A program made the translations under genes and the position numbers. The notes under the pieces were generated by a model. It searched no databases, was not told where the DNA came from, and saw nothing but the letters and a program-made list of their open reading frames with translations. Shown piece by piece: positions 17,466 through 26,183 of a stretch of DNA of 64,000 bases (within the stretch, counting starts at the first letter, position 1; each line of letters opens with the position of its first letter). The DNA is from Rhodoferax sp. GTDB lineage: Bacteria > Pseudomonadota > Gammaproteobacteria > Burkholderiales > Burkholderiaceae_C. Location: NCBI GenBank assembly GCA_030645355.1, contig JAUSNJ010000111.1:1-64000 (forward strand). Direction: 5' to 3'.

Positions 17466-18702
17466 GGGGCGCGTAGTTTCCGATTTGGCTGGTAAAGCTG
17501 CACCATTGCTGGGGCGTGACCACGCGGTATTGGTGGTCGATTGCCAGGCGCTGGGAATGATTGCGGTGGTTCGGTCATTGGGCCGGGCCGGGTACAGGGT
17601 TCATGCTGTATCAAGTGATCGCGATGCCCTCGGATTCCGTTCGTCCTTTCGTTCGGTTGACGTTTGTCATCCGCCCTATGCCGACGCGTCGTTCCTGCCG
17701 TGGTTGCAGGACTATGTCCAACGCAACCGGATCGAAGCGATCATTCCCAGTGAAGCTTTTTTGCACGCGATTCGAAGCGAGTTCGAAAAATATCGCTCGC
17801 TGATCCCGGATGCGGCGTCGGTTTCCATTTGGGAAGTCTGCCTCAGCAAGGTCGCGACACAACGCCTGTTGTTGGAGTCCGGTGCGCACAATCAGCACCT
17901 TCCTCCCGGGGGCATCATCACCAGCGCCATTGATAGCCCGGATCAGACTGAACTTGGCCGACACAACGGCCCGTTCTACCTCAAGGCCGATTCAGGCCAC
18001 GGAATTGGCCATACACAGGCCACCGTTATCCGGTGTGAGGATGCGTCCAGTCTGATCAGTCAGATTGAGTTGTTGCGACCCCGCTACCACGCGTTGTTGT
18101 GGCAGAGCTTCGCGCCTGGCATGAAGGTCGGCGTCAGCCTGTGGCGACACCATGGCGCCGTGATGGCTGAGAGCATGGTCCTGGGGCTGCATATGCATCC
18201 ACATGGCGGCGGCATGATGTCGCTTCGCAAGACCTTTTGGCATGAGGCCATTTTGGCGGATGCGAAGCAAAAAATGGAAAGCCTCGGATGGCAGGGCGTT
18301 GCCATGATGGAATACAAATGGAACCCCGCAACCGATGAGTTCTGGTTTATCGAGATCAATGCGCGCTTTTGGGGGTATCTTCACCTGGACCTGTTCGCTG
18401 GCAAGGACTTTCCCCGCCTGCAGCTTGACGCGCATTTCGGCCAGGTAACCACCGACATGGGGCCACCGCGCGGCGAACTCTATTGCCGTGACACGGTTCC
18501 AGGGGAAGTCTTGTACCTGGTGTCTGTGCTGAAGGATGCAAAGGTTTCCTGGCGGTCCAAGGTTTGGAGAATGGTCGTCTTTGGCGCGTTGTTCTTCCAT
18601 CCAACGATGAAGGCTGACCTCCTGTTCCCTGCCGACAGAAGCCTCTACTGGCGAGCATGGTTACGGTTTTTTTCGGACCTGGTGGTAACCCGATGGCGAT
18701 GA
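17464..18702 (+). CDS. ATP-grasp ligase (carbamoyl-phosphate-synthase-like)
   Basis: The track ORF begins at 17371, but the ATG at 17464 has a strong GAAAGGAG upstream and starts a sensible protein (MGRVVSDLAG), giving 412 residues. An N-terminal pre-ATP-grasp Rossmann-like domain (VLVVDCQALGMIAVVRSLGRAGYRVHAVSSD) is followed by the ATP-grasp fold with FYLKADSGHGIGHTQA and the metal-binding block EFWFIEINARFWGY. It resembles the enzymes that join amino acids or other amines to carboxylates in capsule and natural-product pathways. It overlaps the flippase gene, so they are co-translated. Substrates unknown. Confidence 0.82.
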   Translation: MGRVVSDLAGKAAPLLGRDHAVLVVDCQALGMIAVVRSLGRAGYRVHAVSSDRDALGFRSSFRSVDVCHPPYADASFLPWLQDYVQRNRIEAIIPSEAFLHAIRSEFEKYRSLIPDAASVSIWEVCLSKVATQRLLLESGAHNQHLPPGGIITSAIDSPDQTELGRHNGPFYLKADSGHGIGHTQATVIRCEDASSLISQIELLRPRYHALLWQSFAPGMKVGVSLWRHHGAVMAESMVLGLHMHPHGGGMMSLRKTFWHEAILADAKQKMESLGWQGVAMMEYKWNPATDEFWFIEINARFWGYLHLDLFAGKDFPRLQLDAHFGQVTTDMGPPRGELYCRDTVPGEVLYLVSVLKDAKVSWRSKVWRMVVFGALFFHPTMKADLLFPADRSLYWRAWLRFFSDLVVTRWR

Positions 18703-20177
18703 GGGGCATCATTCAGGGCACTTTGCTTACCGTCGCCATGCGGTGGACAGACCGGCTCATTGGTCTGGTCAGTACGCTGGTGTTGGCCAGGCTGCTGGTG
18801 CCAGCCGATTTTGGCGTCATTGCGATGGCCTCATTGGTCATTGCCCTGGCCGATGTTTTTTTTGATCTTGGCGTTTATGTCACGTTGATCCAGAGGCAGA
18901 ACCCGAGCCAGGACCATTTCAATACCGCGTGGACCATGGGATTGATCCAGTCTGCGGTCGCGGCCACCGTGCTGTTTATTGCCGCGCCCTATGCCGCCAT
19001 TTATTTTCGCGAGCCTCGGGTCGAGGATGTCATCAAGGTGTTGGGCTTGAGCCTTTTGGCCACCGGCTGTGAGAACGTGGGAGTTGTCAATTTTCAGAAG
19101 GAAATGCGATTCGGGCGTGATTTTTTATTCTTGTTTTCGAAGCGGTTTTCGGGGTTTGTTGTGACCCTGGTGGCCGCCTGGATTCTGCGTTCGTACTGGG
19201 CGTTGATCATCGGCACCGTGGCCGGCCGCCTGGTTGGTGTGGCTTGCAGCTACTGGATGCACCCCATGCGCCCGTGGCTAAGCCTTTCAAAGTTTGGCGA
19301 CATATTTGGTATGTCGCAGTGGCTGCTGGTCAGGACCGCTGGCGGTTATTTGGAGGGGCAACTGCACCACTTTGTCGTAGGCAGGCGGGAGAATGCGACC
19401 GTCATGGGGGCCTTCGCGATAGCCGGCGACATCGCGGTGATGCCCTCATCCGAGTTACTCATGCCGATCAATCGGGTGCTGTTCCCCGCGTTTGTCAAGG
19501 TGAAAGAAGATCTGGAGGAATTGAAGAGAGTTTTCCTGGTGGCGCAAAACGTGCAGATTCTCGTTGCCCTGCCGGCTGGTGCGGGGCTGGCCCTTGTGGC
19601 ACAGGAGGCCATCTCGCTGATGCTCGGCGACAAATGGTTGATGGCGGTGCCCTTCGTACAGATTCTCGCATTGTCCAGTTTGGCCAGTGCCATGCTGTCA
19701 GGTGCGAGTTATTTGATGATCACGCTGGGCAACGTCAGGGCCCTGGCGATCTATTCCTGGATCCAGGTCGGCATATTCTCGATTTTGGCCTTTGTGGTCT
19801 TTCCTACCGGGGGGGCTTTGCAGGTGGCGTGGTTGAGACTGGCGGTCTCCGTCGTGTCGGGAGTCATATTCTTTTCGATGTTGCTGCGCGTTTTTGCACC
19901 GCTCAAATTGAGCGATCTGGCTCGCGGACTGATGCGTCCAGCCGTCGCCGTCGGTGCCATGGCGGGGGCAATCCAGTGGCTTGGCGCGGTTTGGGTGCCG
20001 TCTTCGTTCCTGCCTTCGCTGATTGCGAAAGTGATCTTGGGCGCCGTTGTCTATGCAAGCGTGATCGTCGCGCTATGGTGGGTGACCGGACGGCCTAAGG
20101 GCGCAGAGTCATTCTTGCTCGACAACTTCATGAAGATATGGAATCGGCGCAAAGGCCTTCAAAGGGATATCGCTTAA
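18693..20177 (+). CDS. Wzx-type lipid-linked oligosaccharide flippase
   Basis: A polytopic protein of about 494 residues with 12-14 hydrophobic segments, of the MOP/polysaccharide-transporter superfamily (GTLLTVAMRWTDRLIGLVSTLVLARLL ... ADFGVIAMASLVIALADVFFDLGV). It would turn undecaprenyl-linked repeat units to the periplasmic face. The track starts at 18657, inside the ATP-grasp gene; ATG at 18693 or 18699 is better, the latter giving a classical ATGA overlap with the upstream stop. It is the last plus-strand gene before the convergent NHL protein gene, only 7 bases away. Confidence 0.9.
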   Translation: MAMRGIIQGTLLTVAMRWTDRLIGLVSTLVLARLLVPADFGVIAMASLVIALADVFFDLGVYVTLIQRQNPSQDHFNTAWTMGLIQSAVAATVLFIAAPYAAIYFREPRVEDVIKVLGLSLLATGCENVGVVNFQKEMRFGRDFLFLFSKRFSGFVVTLVAAWILRSYWALIIGTVAGRLVGVACSYWMHPMRPWLSLSKFGDIFGMSQWLLVRTAGGYLEGQLHHFVVGRRENATVMGAFAIAGDIAVMPSSELLMPINRVLFPAFVKVKEDLEELKRVFLVAQNVQILVALPAGAGLALVAQEAISLMLGDKWLMAVPFVQILALSSLASAMLSGASYLMITLGNVRALAIYSWIQVGIFSILAFVVFPTGGALQVAWLRLAVSVVSGVIFFSMLLRVFAPLKLSDLARGLMRPAVAVGAMAGAIQWLGAVWVPSSFLPSLIAKVILGAVVYASVIVALWWVTGRPKGAESFLLDNFMKIWNRRKGLQRDIA

Positions 20178-20184
20178 CAACCTG

Positions 20185-22242
20185 TCAAGCAGGTGTATGA
20201 CCGTTGACCTGCAGGTAATAGTCCATCTCGCTTGTTTCACCCCATGGGAGCGCATAGCCGTAGTAGCCGTTGCCACAGTTTCCATGGAGAAAATGGTAGC
20301 CACGGTCCAGGTACTGGGTACGCCCGGTCCTGTATTTGGCGGTGTCAATTACCGGGTCAGAGGCTAACGCCTGGGAGATGGTGACCAAACCTTCACCGGC
20401 GGAGCCACAGTGCATGCGGCCCATCCCGATTCCCATTGCAGAGGTATAACTCAGCGTTTGCCAGTTGCCCCCGCGCCCCGAGTCGGTTGGCTGCGCGGTG
20501 AACTTGTAGTAACTCCACTTTGCGCCGCCAGGCAAGAACGCTTCCGGATACCCGAAATCGTTGTTGCTCCAGGTGGCCGTAAATACCGTGCCGCGCGGCC
20601 CGAAGCTGCCGTCGCTGATTGCAATCTTGACGAACTTGCTGTTGCCATCGATGTAGGGCACACAAACGGTTTCAACGGCCAAGGTCGTGACGTTGACGCG
20701 CTTGACCTGTTGCATGACCTTCGACCCGAAATAGAGCCAGCCGTCCTGCAAGGCAAGGCCTTCTGGCAGCACGCATGGCTCCGCGCGGACTTGCTCCAGT
20801 GTGACTCCGGGGTTGCGATCGGGCCGCCGGTCAAAGCTTACGAAGGCAAGCGCCTGACCGGACACCAACGTGCGCAAATAGGCGCCCGTGTCGGCATTGA
20901 AAGCTGCAATGCGATTTGCCTTGCGCTCCGAGACATACAGCACGCCATTGTCGAAAATGACATCCCATGGGTCAGCCAGCCCGACAATGAATTCGGTCAC
21001 AACCGGGTCGAGGCGATCAGCCGGGTTGAATTGCAGCTTGACGACGCGGTTGTTTTGGGAGTCTGTAATGAAACAGGCCGGTCCCGTGATGTGAGGCTTC
21101 TCTCCTTCAATCGGTGCAGCTGACTCATTGGTAGCCAGAGTGCGGACGTCCCAGGCCATTCCCCACAACTCGTGAAAACCGCGTCGGGCGACCGGTATGG
21201 ATGACCAGTCGCCTACCAATTCAACGTCTTGCGGGCCGTCGTAATAGCTGCCCATGCCCTTATGGCGATAGCCGGCCAATGTCTTGATGGTTCCGTCGGG
21301 CGTAACTTTGGTCAGTCGCCACGGATCGCAGACGTAAGCCCCGCCCGTGCGATTGACCTGAATGTGGGTTGGCATCGTAATGCAACCCATGCCGCGTGGC
21401 CCATCCAACAAGGGCTGCCGGGGAAACTTCGGAATCAAACTGCTATAAAAATAGGCTTGCTCATTGCAGGTTGAAACAATTCCCGCTTGGTTGCGATTGG
21501 GACGCAAGATGTTTTGTGACCTAACCGGCGCCAAGTCTTGGCGGAACAATTGACTCGGCGCAAGCGCCGCGCTGAACACCGGGTAGTCACGAACCTTGAT
21601 CGCGGGGACAATGGGGCTGAGTGTGGGCGGGAGTTGTTCGACATAGCTGTACTTCGTGCGACCGTGCGTCAACTCAAAAGAACCAGACCAGGCGGGCGCA
21701 GTGGTGGCGGCTTTGCCGGTGCGGTTGACGTACACGAAATGCGGTACGGGTGATTCAGAGGAGTGGGCCAGGATATGGAGTTTGTGCCAACCCTCTGTCA
21801 GGGGATTCAGGTCGAGGGTGAAGCTACCTCGCTTGGCCCCCGTGAGCACAGTTGCAGTGGCGCGTGACACACCATCCACAAGCAGTTGGTACTGGCTCGC
21901 GGCCAACGCGCTGAATGTGTTGGCTACCCAGTCTTTGGCGTAAAAGCCAAGCGTTGCGGTGCTGCCAGTGAGTATTGTGAGCCGCTGAAACCGCTCATAC
22001 GCCTCGCCACCGTGATCCCATGCGTCAAGACACACTGTTTTTGCAATGTTGACGTCGAACACCGTCAGACCCAGAAACCCGGGTGTGGGTGTCGGTATCG
22101 GTGTCGGTATGAGGGTGGGTGTCGGTGTCCCGGGCGCAGACGCGGATGCAGACGACAAGTCCGCCCCGCTACCCCCGCCACAGCCCACTGTGAGCGCGCC
22201 TGCGCCCAGGGCAGTTCGGGTCAGGAAGTGACGGCGATCCAA
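20185..22242 (-). CDS. Tat-exported NHL/beta-propeller protein
   Basis: A 685-residue secreted protein. The N-terminus MDRRHFLTRTALGAGALTVGCGGG is a twin-arginine signal; the cysteine after LTVG may be lipidated, though the box is not ideal. A proline-threonine linker (PTPTPT-like, about residues 38-55) follows. A middle domain with strand repeats (about residues 55-200) precedes NHL-type propeller repeats, for example VIFDNGVLYVSERKANRIAAFN and GLALQDGWLYFGSKVMQQVKRVN. No PEP-CTERM tail is present. It lies downstream of the large Ig-repeat lipoprotein on the same strand with about 130 bases between. A role in binding or processing exported polysaccharide is a guess. Confidence 0.75.
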   Translation of the reverse strand: MDRRHFLTRTALGAGALTVGCGGGSGADLSSASASAPGTPTPTLIPTPIPTPTPGFLGLTVFDVNIAKTVCLDAWDHGGEAYERFQRLTILTGSTATLGFYAKDWVANTFSALAASQYQLLVDGVSRATATVLTGAKRGSFTLDLNPLTEGWHKLHILAHSSESPVPHFVYVNRTGKAATTAPAWSGSFELTHGRTKYSYVEQLPPTLSPIVPAIKVRDYPVFSAALAPSQLFRQDLAPVRSQNILRPNRNQAGIVSTCNEQAYFYSSLIPKFPRQPLLDGPRGMGCITMPTHIQVNRTGGAYVCDPWRLTKVTPDGTIKTLAGYRHKGMGSYYDGPQDVELVGDWSSIPVARRGFHELWGMAWDVRTLATNESAAPIEGEKPHITGPACFITDSQNNRVVKLQFNPADRLDPVVTEFIVGLADPWDVIFDNGVLYVSERKANRIAAFNADTGAYLRTLVSGQALAFVSFDRRPDRNPGVTLEQVRAEPCVLPEGLALQDGWLYFGSKVMQQVKRVNVTTLAVETVCVPYIDGNSKFVKIAISDGSFGPRGTVFTATWSNNDFGYPEAFLPGGAKWSYYKFTAQPTDSGRGGNWQTLSYTSAMGIGMGRMHCGSAGEGLVTISQALASDPVIDTAKYRTGRTQYLDRGYHFLHGNCGNGYYGYALPWGETSEMDYYLQVNGHTPA

Positions 22243-22374
22243 TTTGGCTCCTAGATGAAAAATAATATTGTGGCTCCTGAAGTATCAGCAAACCTGATTC
22301 TTGCTCCTTCTAGGGAAAAGAGCCAGCGATGTTTCATACGCTTACACCATCGCGGCCGGACCGTCAACCTGACT

Positions 22375-25300
22375 TTAGTTGGTGGTGTAGCTGATCGTCA
22401 GCTTGGGGCGCAGGCTCGCATTGGTCATGAAATTGCGCGTGTTGAAGCGTTTCTGGTTGACGTTGTCGCCAGCGGTGCGAAGAATGCGCCAACCGTAGTT
22501 GGGTGCTGCTGCGGTCTGCATGGCGGTCAAACCGTTCTTGACGTCGATTTCCAGCCACACCCCCGGATCCCAACCAACGCTGCCCACGCCATCCGGCACG
22601 GACAGGTAGTCGGTGCCGACGCCGGCGGCTCCGCCTAACACCCAATTGGTTCCGTTACGGCACAGGTTCCAGTTGATTTCGGTCTCCCGCCAGTCGCACA
22701 ACAAGCGGCTGGCGGAGAACGTGGCGTTGTAGTAGGTCGTCTTGTACAGGGCCAACTTGGCCGATGTAACCGTCGCGTTGTCAGGTACCGGCCCACCTTC
22801 GCGATTGAAGATCGCGAAGCGAACCAGCGGAAATGAGTACCCGCCCTGCTCGACCATGGTCGTTAGCGCGCCCAGGTTGTACGTGGACCAGAAGCTGTAG
22901 AGATAGGTGTCGCGCGTGCCGCTGTAGCCATTCAGGCCATCTTGCAGGACAACGGTGGTCGCCCCGGTGTTATCCGGATTGACCTGAACGGTAACGCCTG
23001 CCGAAGTGCCAGTGTTGCCAGCCTCGTCAGTGACGCGCGCGCTGTAAGTGTGGCTACCAAGCGCCGCGTTGGGAATGACAAACTGCCATGGCGGAGCATT
23101 CAATGTCGCCAGTGCCGTCGTCCCGTCAAGGAAGTGGACCGAATTGACCCGCCCTTCCGGGTCACTCGGGTTTGCCACCAGCGTGATCGCTTGGCTCTGG
23201 GCGAAGATTTGTCCCGCAGCTGGCGAGGTTAATGTGACCGTTGGAGACTGATTGATCGCGGAAATATTGATGGTCACGATTGCCGAGGTGGTGCTGGCAC
23301 CCCGGTTATCTGTCGCCACCGCTTTCAGGGCATGTGAGCCGACAGACGCTCCGCTCCAACTGAATTGCCAGGGGGACTGCGCGATGCTTCCAATCAAGGT
23401 AGCGCCGGCAAAGACATCGACTTTGACAATCTGGCCGTCACTGTCGGCTGCATTGACAATGATCGGAACCGCTGTGCCGACCCCAAAGGTCTGGCCAGCG
23501 GTCGGCGACGTGATCGTCGCGCTGGGCGCCACATTGGCTGCGCCCACGCTGATCGAAACCGCGGCTGAAGTAGTCGTTCCGCCCAGATTGTCGGTAGCCC
23601 TGGCGGTCAATGGGTGGGCGCCGACTGACGCGCCACTCCAGGACATCTGCCACGGCGCTTGCACAACGGTGCCGATCTTTGTTGCGCCATCAAAGAACTC
23701 GACCTTGGCGACGGTGCCATCGCTGTCATTCGCGGTTGCCTGGATGCCGATGGGCGAATTCTGGACAAAAGTTTGACCGCCGGTTGGTGCAGTGAGGGCG
23801 ACGCTGGGTGGCACGTTCACCGGCCCACCGTTAGGCGGTTGCCAACCAAACGGCTTGTAGATCCAGATGTTGCCGGCGTTGCTGTCCTGCAAACCCATGA
23901 AGGCATCGATGTTGGGAATGTATTTCCATTTGCCCAAGATCCCGGTGCCCACTGCGGTGGTGGGTACGCTGCCACCCGGAATGGCCTGCTTGAGAAGCAC
24001 CCAGCCGGTACCGCTGACTGTCGCCGGAGGTTTGAGCGTCCAGATATCCGTGCCACCGCACCACAGTGAGTAATGGCGGCGCACCGGGTCAAATTCAAAA
24101 CCGCAATTGCGAATTTCCAGAGTCCCTGCGTTCAGGCGCGACATCAGTTCCCCCGACGCCTCGGTGAACGTCAGTTTCACCTCTATGTTGTCAGTAGCGC
24201 TGGGCGTGTTGACATTCCAGTACAGGAATGGCCTTGTCTTGTCGCCAACGTGTACGAAGAGCTTTTGAACCGGGTCGAATGCGCATGCCGTCTGGGACTG
24301 GGGGCCGTCGTAATAGCCGCCGATTTTTGTCCAGGAGTCGGTCGATGGACTATTGACGTCATTGATGACATACCGAAAGAGATGATTCGCAACGCCATTA
24401 CCGATGTGGGCACCGACATAGACCACATCCTTTCCGCCTTCCAGTGCGTAGCCCGTACAGCCGACCACATGCGCCGACGGGAGATTGGGCGTGCTCGCCA
24501 AATTGAGTTTGATATCGCGGTTTTGCCACATCTGGCCGCCCAAAACGTCGGGATATGGTGCGACCCGCTTGACGTGCGAGCCCGTGGTGCCGCCAACCTT
24601 GTTGGGGTCGGCCTTGCTCGGGTCCCACAGATACGGGCCGGTGTAACGGGACGCGCCAGCCCCGTTGTCGCGCAGGTATGCGTCGCCATTGTTATAGGCC
24701 GCGCCACCGAATGTGAGAAACCGGTCCAGCGTGGGTAGAAAAATGTTGTTGTCGTAGGTGTGCGCCGACACCGGGGCGTTATCGGGGCCATCGATAGCCC
24801 GGTAATTCCCGAGAGCATCCTGTGAGATCTGGCTGGGCAAAGAGGCTCTTTCCCACATGCGGGTGCTGCCTCGCCAGCGATACACCTCGTTGCCTCCGTA
24901 GTTGGCGTGGCCGCCACCGTAGAGGATCAGGTCACCACGATTGGAGTCCCAGGCAAAGCTGCTCCAGGCTGCAATCAGGGCGCGCGGTGAAGCTACGTCA
25001 CCGCTGTTCTTCTCGATTACGCGTTGCGACTCCGGAGTCCAGACATCAAGAAACTGGTTGAGATTGGCCATCACCCAACTGCCTTGTGGAATGGGACTCA
25101 GCAGCCCCATCAGATTGGTCAGGGACGCCGGGGCATTCGGTGAGGCAGCCGGAGCAGAGCCGACTAAACCATCGGTCTTGCTGATGCCCAGGGTGCGCCC
25201 GACTGCCCGTGAATTGGTTCTGTCCGCGTTAGCCGCGACGGGTGCATCGGATTCGATCACCGTGAGCGTGAACGGTCCGATTGTGCTCGCCCCGCGGGCA

Positions 25301-25710
25301 TCGGTCACTTTGATGGTCAACTCGAATCGACCCATGGTGGACGGGCGCCCCTGCAAACGGCCGGTAGCATTGTCAAGGACGAGGCCCGCCGGCATTGTGC
25401 CAGCGATGACCTCAAACTTGTAGGGCGCGGTGCCACCGTTCACGCCAACCAGCGTTTGATAGTTCTCGCCGAGGTTGGCGATCGGCGCGGCGCTCAGCGC
25501 AATGCCAAACCCGCCGGACTGCGGGGGCAGGTCGCCCCGTGTCGTTTCGGCCACCATTGCCTTTGCGTCCAGTGGCCGCTTGACCGCTTCTTTGGAGGCC
25601 GGTGCCTTGTCGGCGCCACCGTCACCGCCACCGCAGGCCCAAAGAAATGCTAAAGACGTGCTGGCAAGCACCATTCTGAGGTTACGCGTCTTCATATTTG
25701 TCATTCTCAT
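22375..25710 (-). CDS. Large surface lipoprotein: propeller, three Ig-like repeats, CBM96-like C-terminus
   Basis: A 1111-residue protein with a lipoprotein signal (ending LAFLWAC followed by GGGDGG). Order of parts: a putative Ig domain near residues 75-155 (FEVIAGTMPAGLVLDNATGRLQG); a kelch/galactose-oxidase-like propeller at about 210-630 (DLILYGGGHANYGGNEVYRW); three tandem Ig-like repeats at about 632-722, 723-819 and 820-911, each with a PxxxLTxPxxGQxF start and a WQxSWSGASVG-like middle; and a C-terminal DNRLRE/CBM96-like domain (RDTYLYSFWSTYNLGA ... VRFAIFN). This is an extracellular, probably glycan-binding protein. ATGs at 25710 and 25695 are both possible; the latter gives a tidier 21-residue signal. 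Confidence 0.78.
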   Translation of the reverse strand: MRMTNMKTRNLRMVLASTSLAFLWACGGGDGGADKAPASKEAVKRPLDAKAMVAETTRGDLPPQSGGFGIALSAAPIANLGENYQTLVGVNGGTAPYKFEVIAGTMPAGLVLDNATGRLQGRPSTMGRFELTIKVTDARGASTIGPFTLTVIESDAPVAANADRTNSRAVGRTLGISKTDGLVGSAPAASPNAPASLTNLMGLLSPIPQGSWVMANLNQFLDVWTPESQRVIEKNSGDVASPRALIAAWSSFAWDSNRGDLILYGGGHANYGGNEVYRWRGSTRMWERASLPSQISQDALGNYRAIDGPDNAPVSAHTYDNNIFLPTLDRFLTFGGAAYNNGDAYLRDNGAGASRYTGPYLWDPSKADPNKVGGTTGSHVKRVAPYPDVLGGQMWQNRDIKLNLASTPNLPSAHVVGCTGYALEGGKDVVYVGAHIGNGVANHLFRYVINDVNSPSTDSWTKIGGYYDGPQSQTACAFDPVQKLFVHVGDKTRPFLYWNVNTPSATDNIEVKLTFTEASGELMSRLNAGTLEIRNCGFEFDPVRRHYSLWCGGTDIWTLKPPATVSGTGWVLLKQAIPGGSVPTTAVGTGILGKWKYIPNIDAFMGLQDSNAGNIWIYKPFGWQPPNGGPVNVPPSVALTAPTGGQTFVQNSPIGIQATANDSDGTVAKVEFFDGATKIGTVVQAPWQMSWSGASVGAHPLTARATDNLGGTTTSAAVSISVGAANVAPSATITSPTAGQTFGVGTAVPIIVNAADSDGQIVKVDVFAGATLIGSIAQSPWQFSWSGASVGSHALKAVATDNRGASTTSAIVTINISAINQSPTVTLTSPAAGQIFAQSQAITLVANPSDPEGRVNSVHFLDGTTALATLNAPPWQFVIPNAALGSHTYSARVTDEAGNTGTSAGVTVQVNPDNTGATTVVLQDGLNGYSGTRDTYLYSFWSTYNLGALTTMVEQGGYSFPLVRFAIFNREGGPVPDNATVTSAKLALYKTTYYNATFSASRLLCDWRETEINWNLCRNGTNWVLGGAAGVGTDYLSVPDGVGSVGWDPGVWLEIDVKNGLTAMQTAAAPNYGWRILRTAGDNVNQKRFNTRNFMTNASLRPKLTISYTTN

Positions 25711-26183
25711 CCCTGTTGGCGTTCCAATTTTGCTTCAAGTTCGCCACCCAGCGATCGACAGGCGCCAGCCTATTGGCAACACTATGTAACGTCTTTGGCA
25801 AATTGTTGATTCGAGGACCGCGTACAACAATCGCACAACTGGAAGTGACTGGCTCTGTGCGCTCCCACACCCCCTGGGTCGCTGTGGCATAGAAGAGTGG
25901 CATGGCCGCGCTCATACTGGTGTCCATTGGGTTCGGAAAAAAATGGTTTCGAGTCGAACTGCTGCGAATATCTGATTCGCGTGCTCACCGCGCAGCCAAG
26001 CACTGTAGGGTAAGGCAGCCCCTCACTTCAATCTGTGTGTTAGTCAACACATTGGCACTATTGGCATGAGTGCATACCCGCACTTTGCGCCTGCCTGCTC
26101 GCAGTCGCCTTAGCAATCATGGTCCATCAGGTCCGTAAATTCAAGATCGAAATACGGCGCAGTTGCCGCCCATCGGGCAGTGT
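25711..26183. other. Intergenic region of 473 bases, no gene
   Basis: The stretch between the VanZ-ligase fusion (which ends at 26184) and the Ig-repeat lipoprotein (starting at 25710), both on the minus strand, holds only short ORFs without coding character. It must contain the promoter of the lipoprotein gene. A small direct repeat TTGGCA-CTA-TTGGCA is at about 26052-26067. I see no convincing hairpin terminator or RNA gene. Confidence 0.5.

Noticed and set aside
19244-20098. Plus-strand ORF of 284 residues inside the flippase gene
   Set aside because: It is a shadow in another frame of the Wzx-type flippase, arginine- and glycine-rich with no recognisable motifs.
20180-20194. ACCTG-TCAAG-CAGGT hairpin between convergent genes
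   Set aside because: The stem is only five pairs with no T run, and it overlaps the stop region of the propeller gene; too weak to call a terminator.
22080-22135. Short GGTGTCGGTATC-type repeats
   Set aside because: They encode the proline-threonine linker of the Tat-exported propeller protein, not a regulatory or CRISPR repeat.
20185-22242. Possibility that the propeller protein is a second PEP-CTERM substrate
   Set aside because: Its C-terminus (LPWGETSEMDYYLQVNGHTPA) has no PEP motif, membrane helix or basic tail.
23250-23820. Repeated DNA segments that might look like a repeat array
   Set aside because: They encode the three tandem Ig-like domains of the surface lipoprotein; spacing is about 280 bases and the frame is kept.
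26050-26070. TTGGCACTATTGGCAT as a second sigma-54 site
   Set aside because: The GG and GC are not 12 bases apart, and the orientation points away from the nearest gene start.
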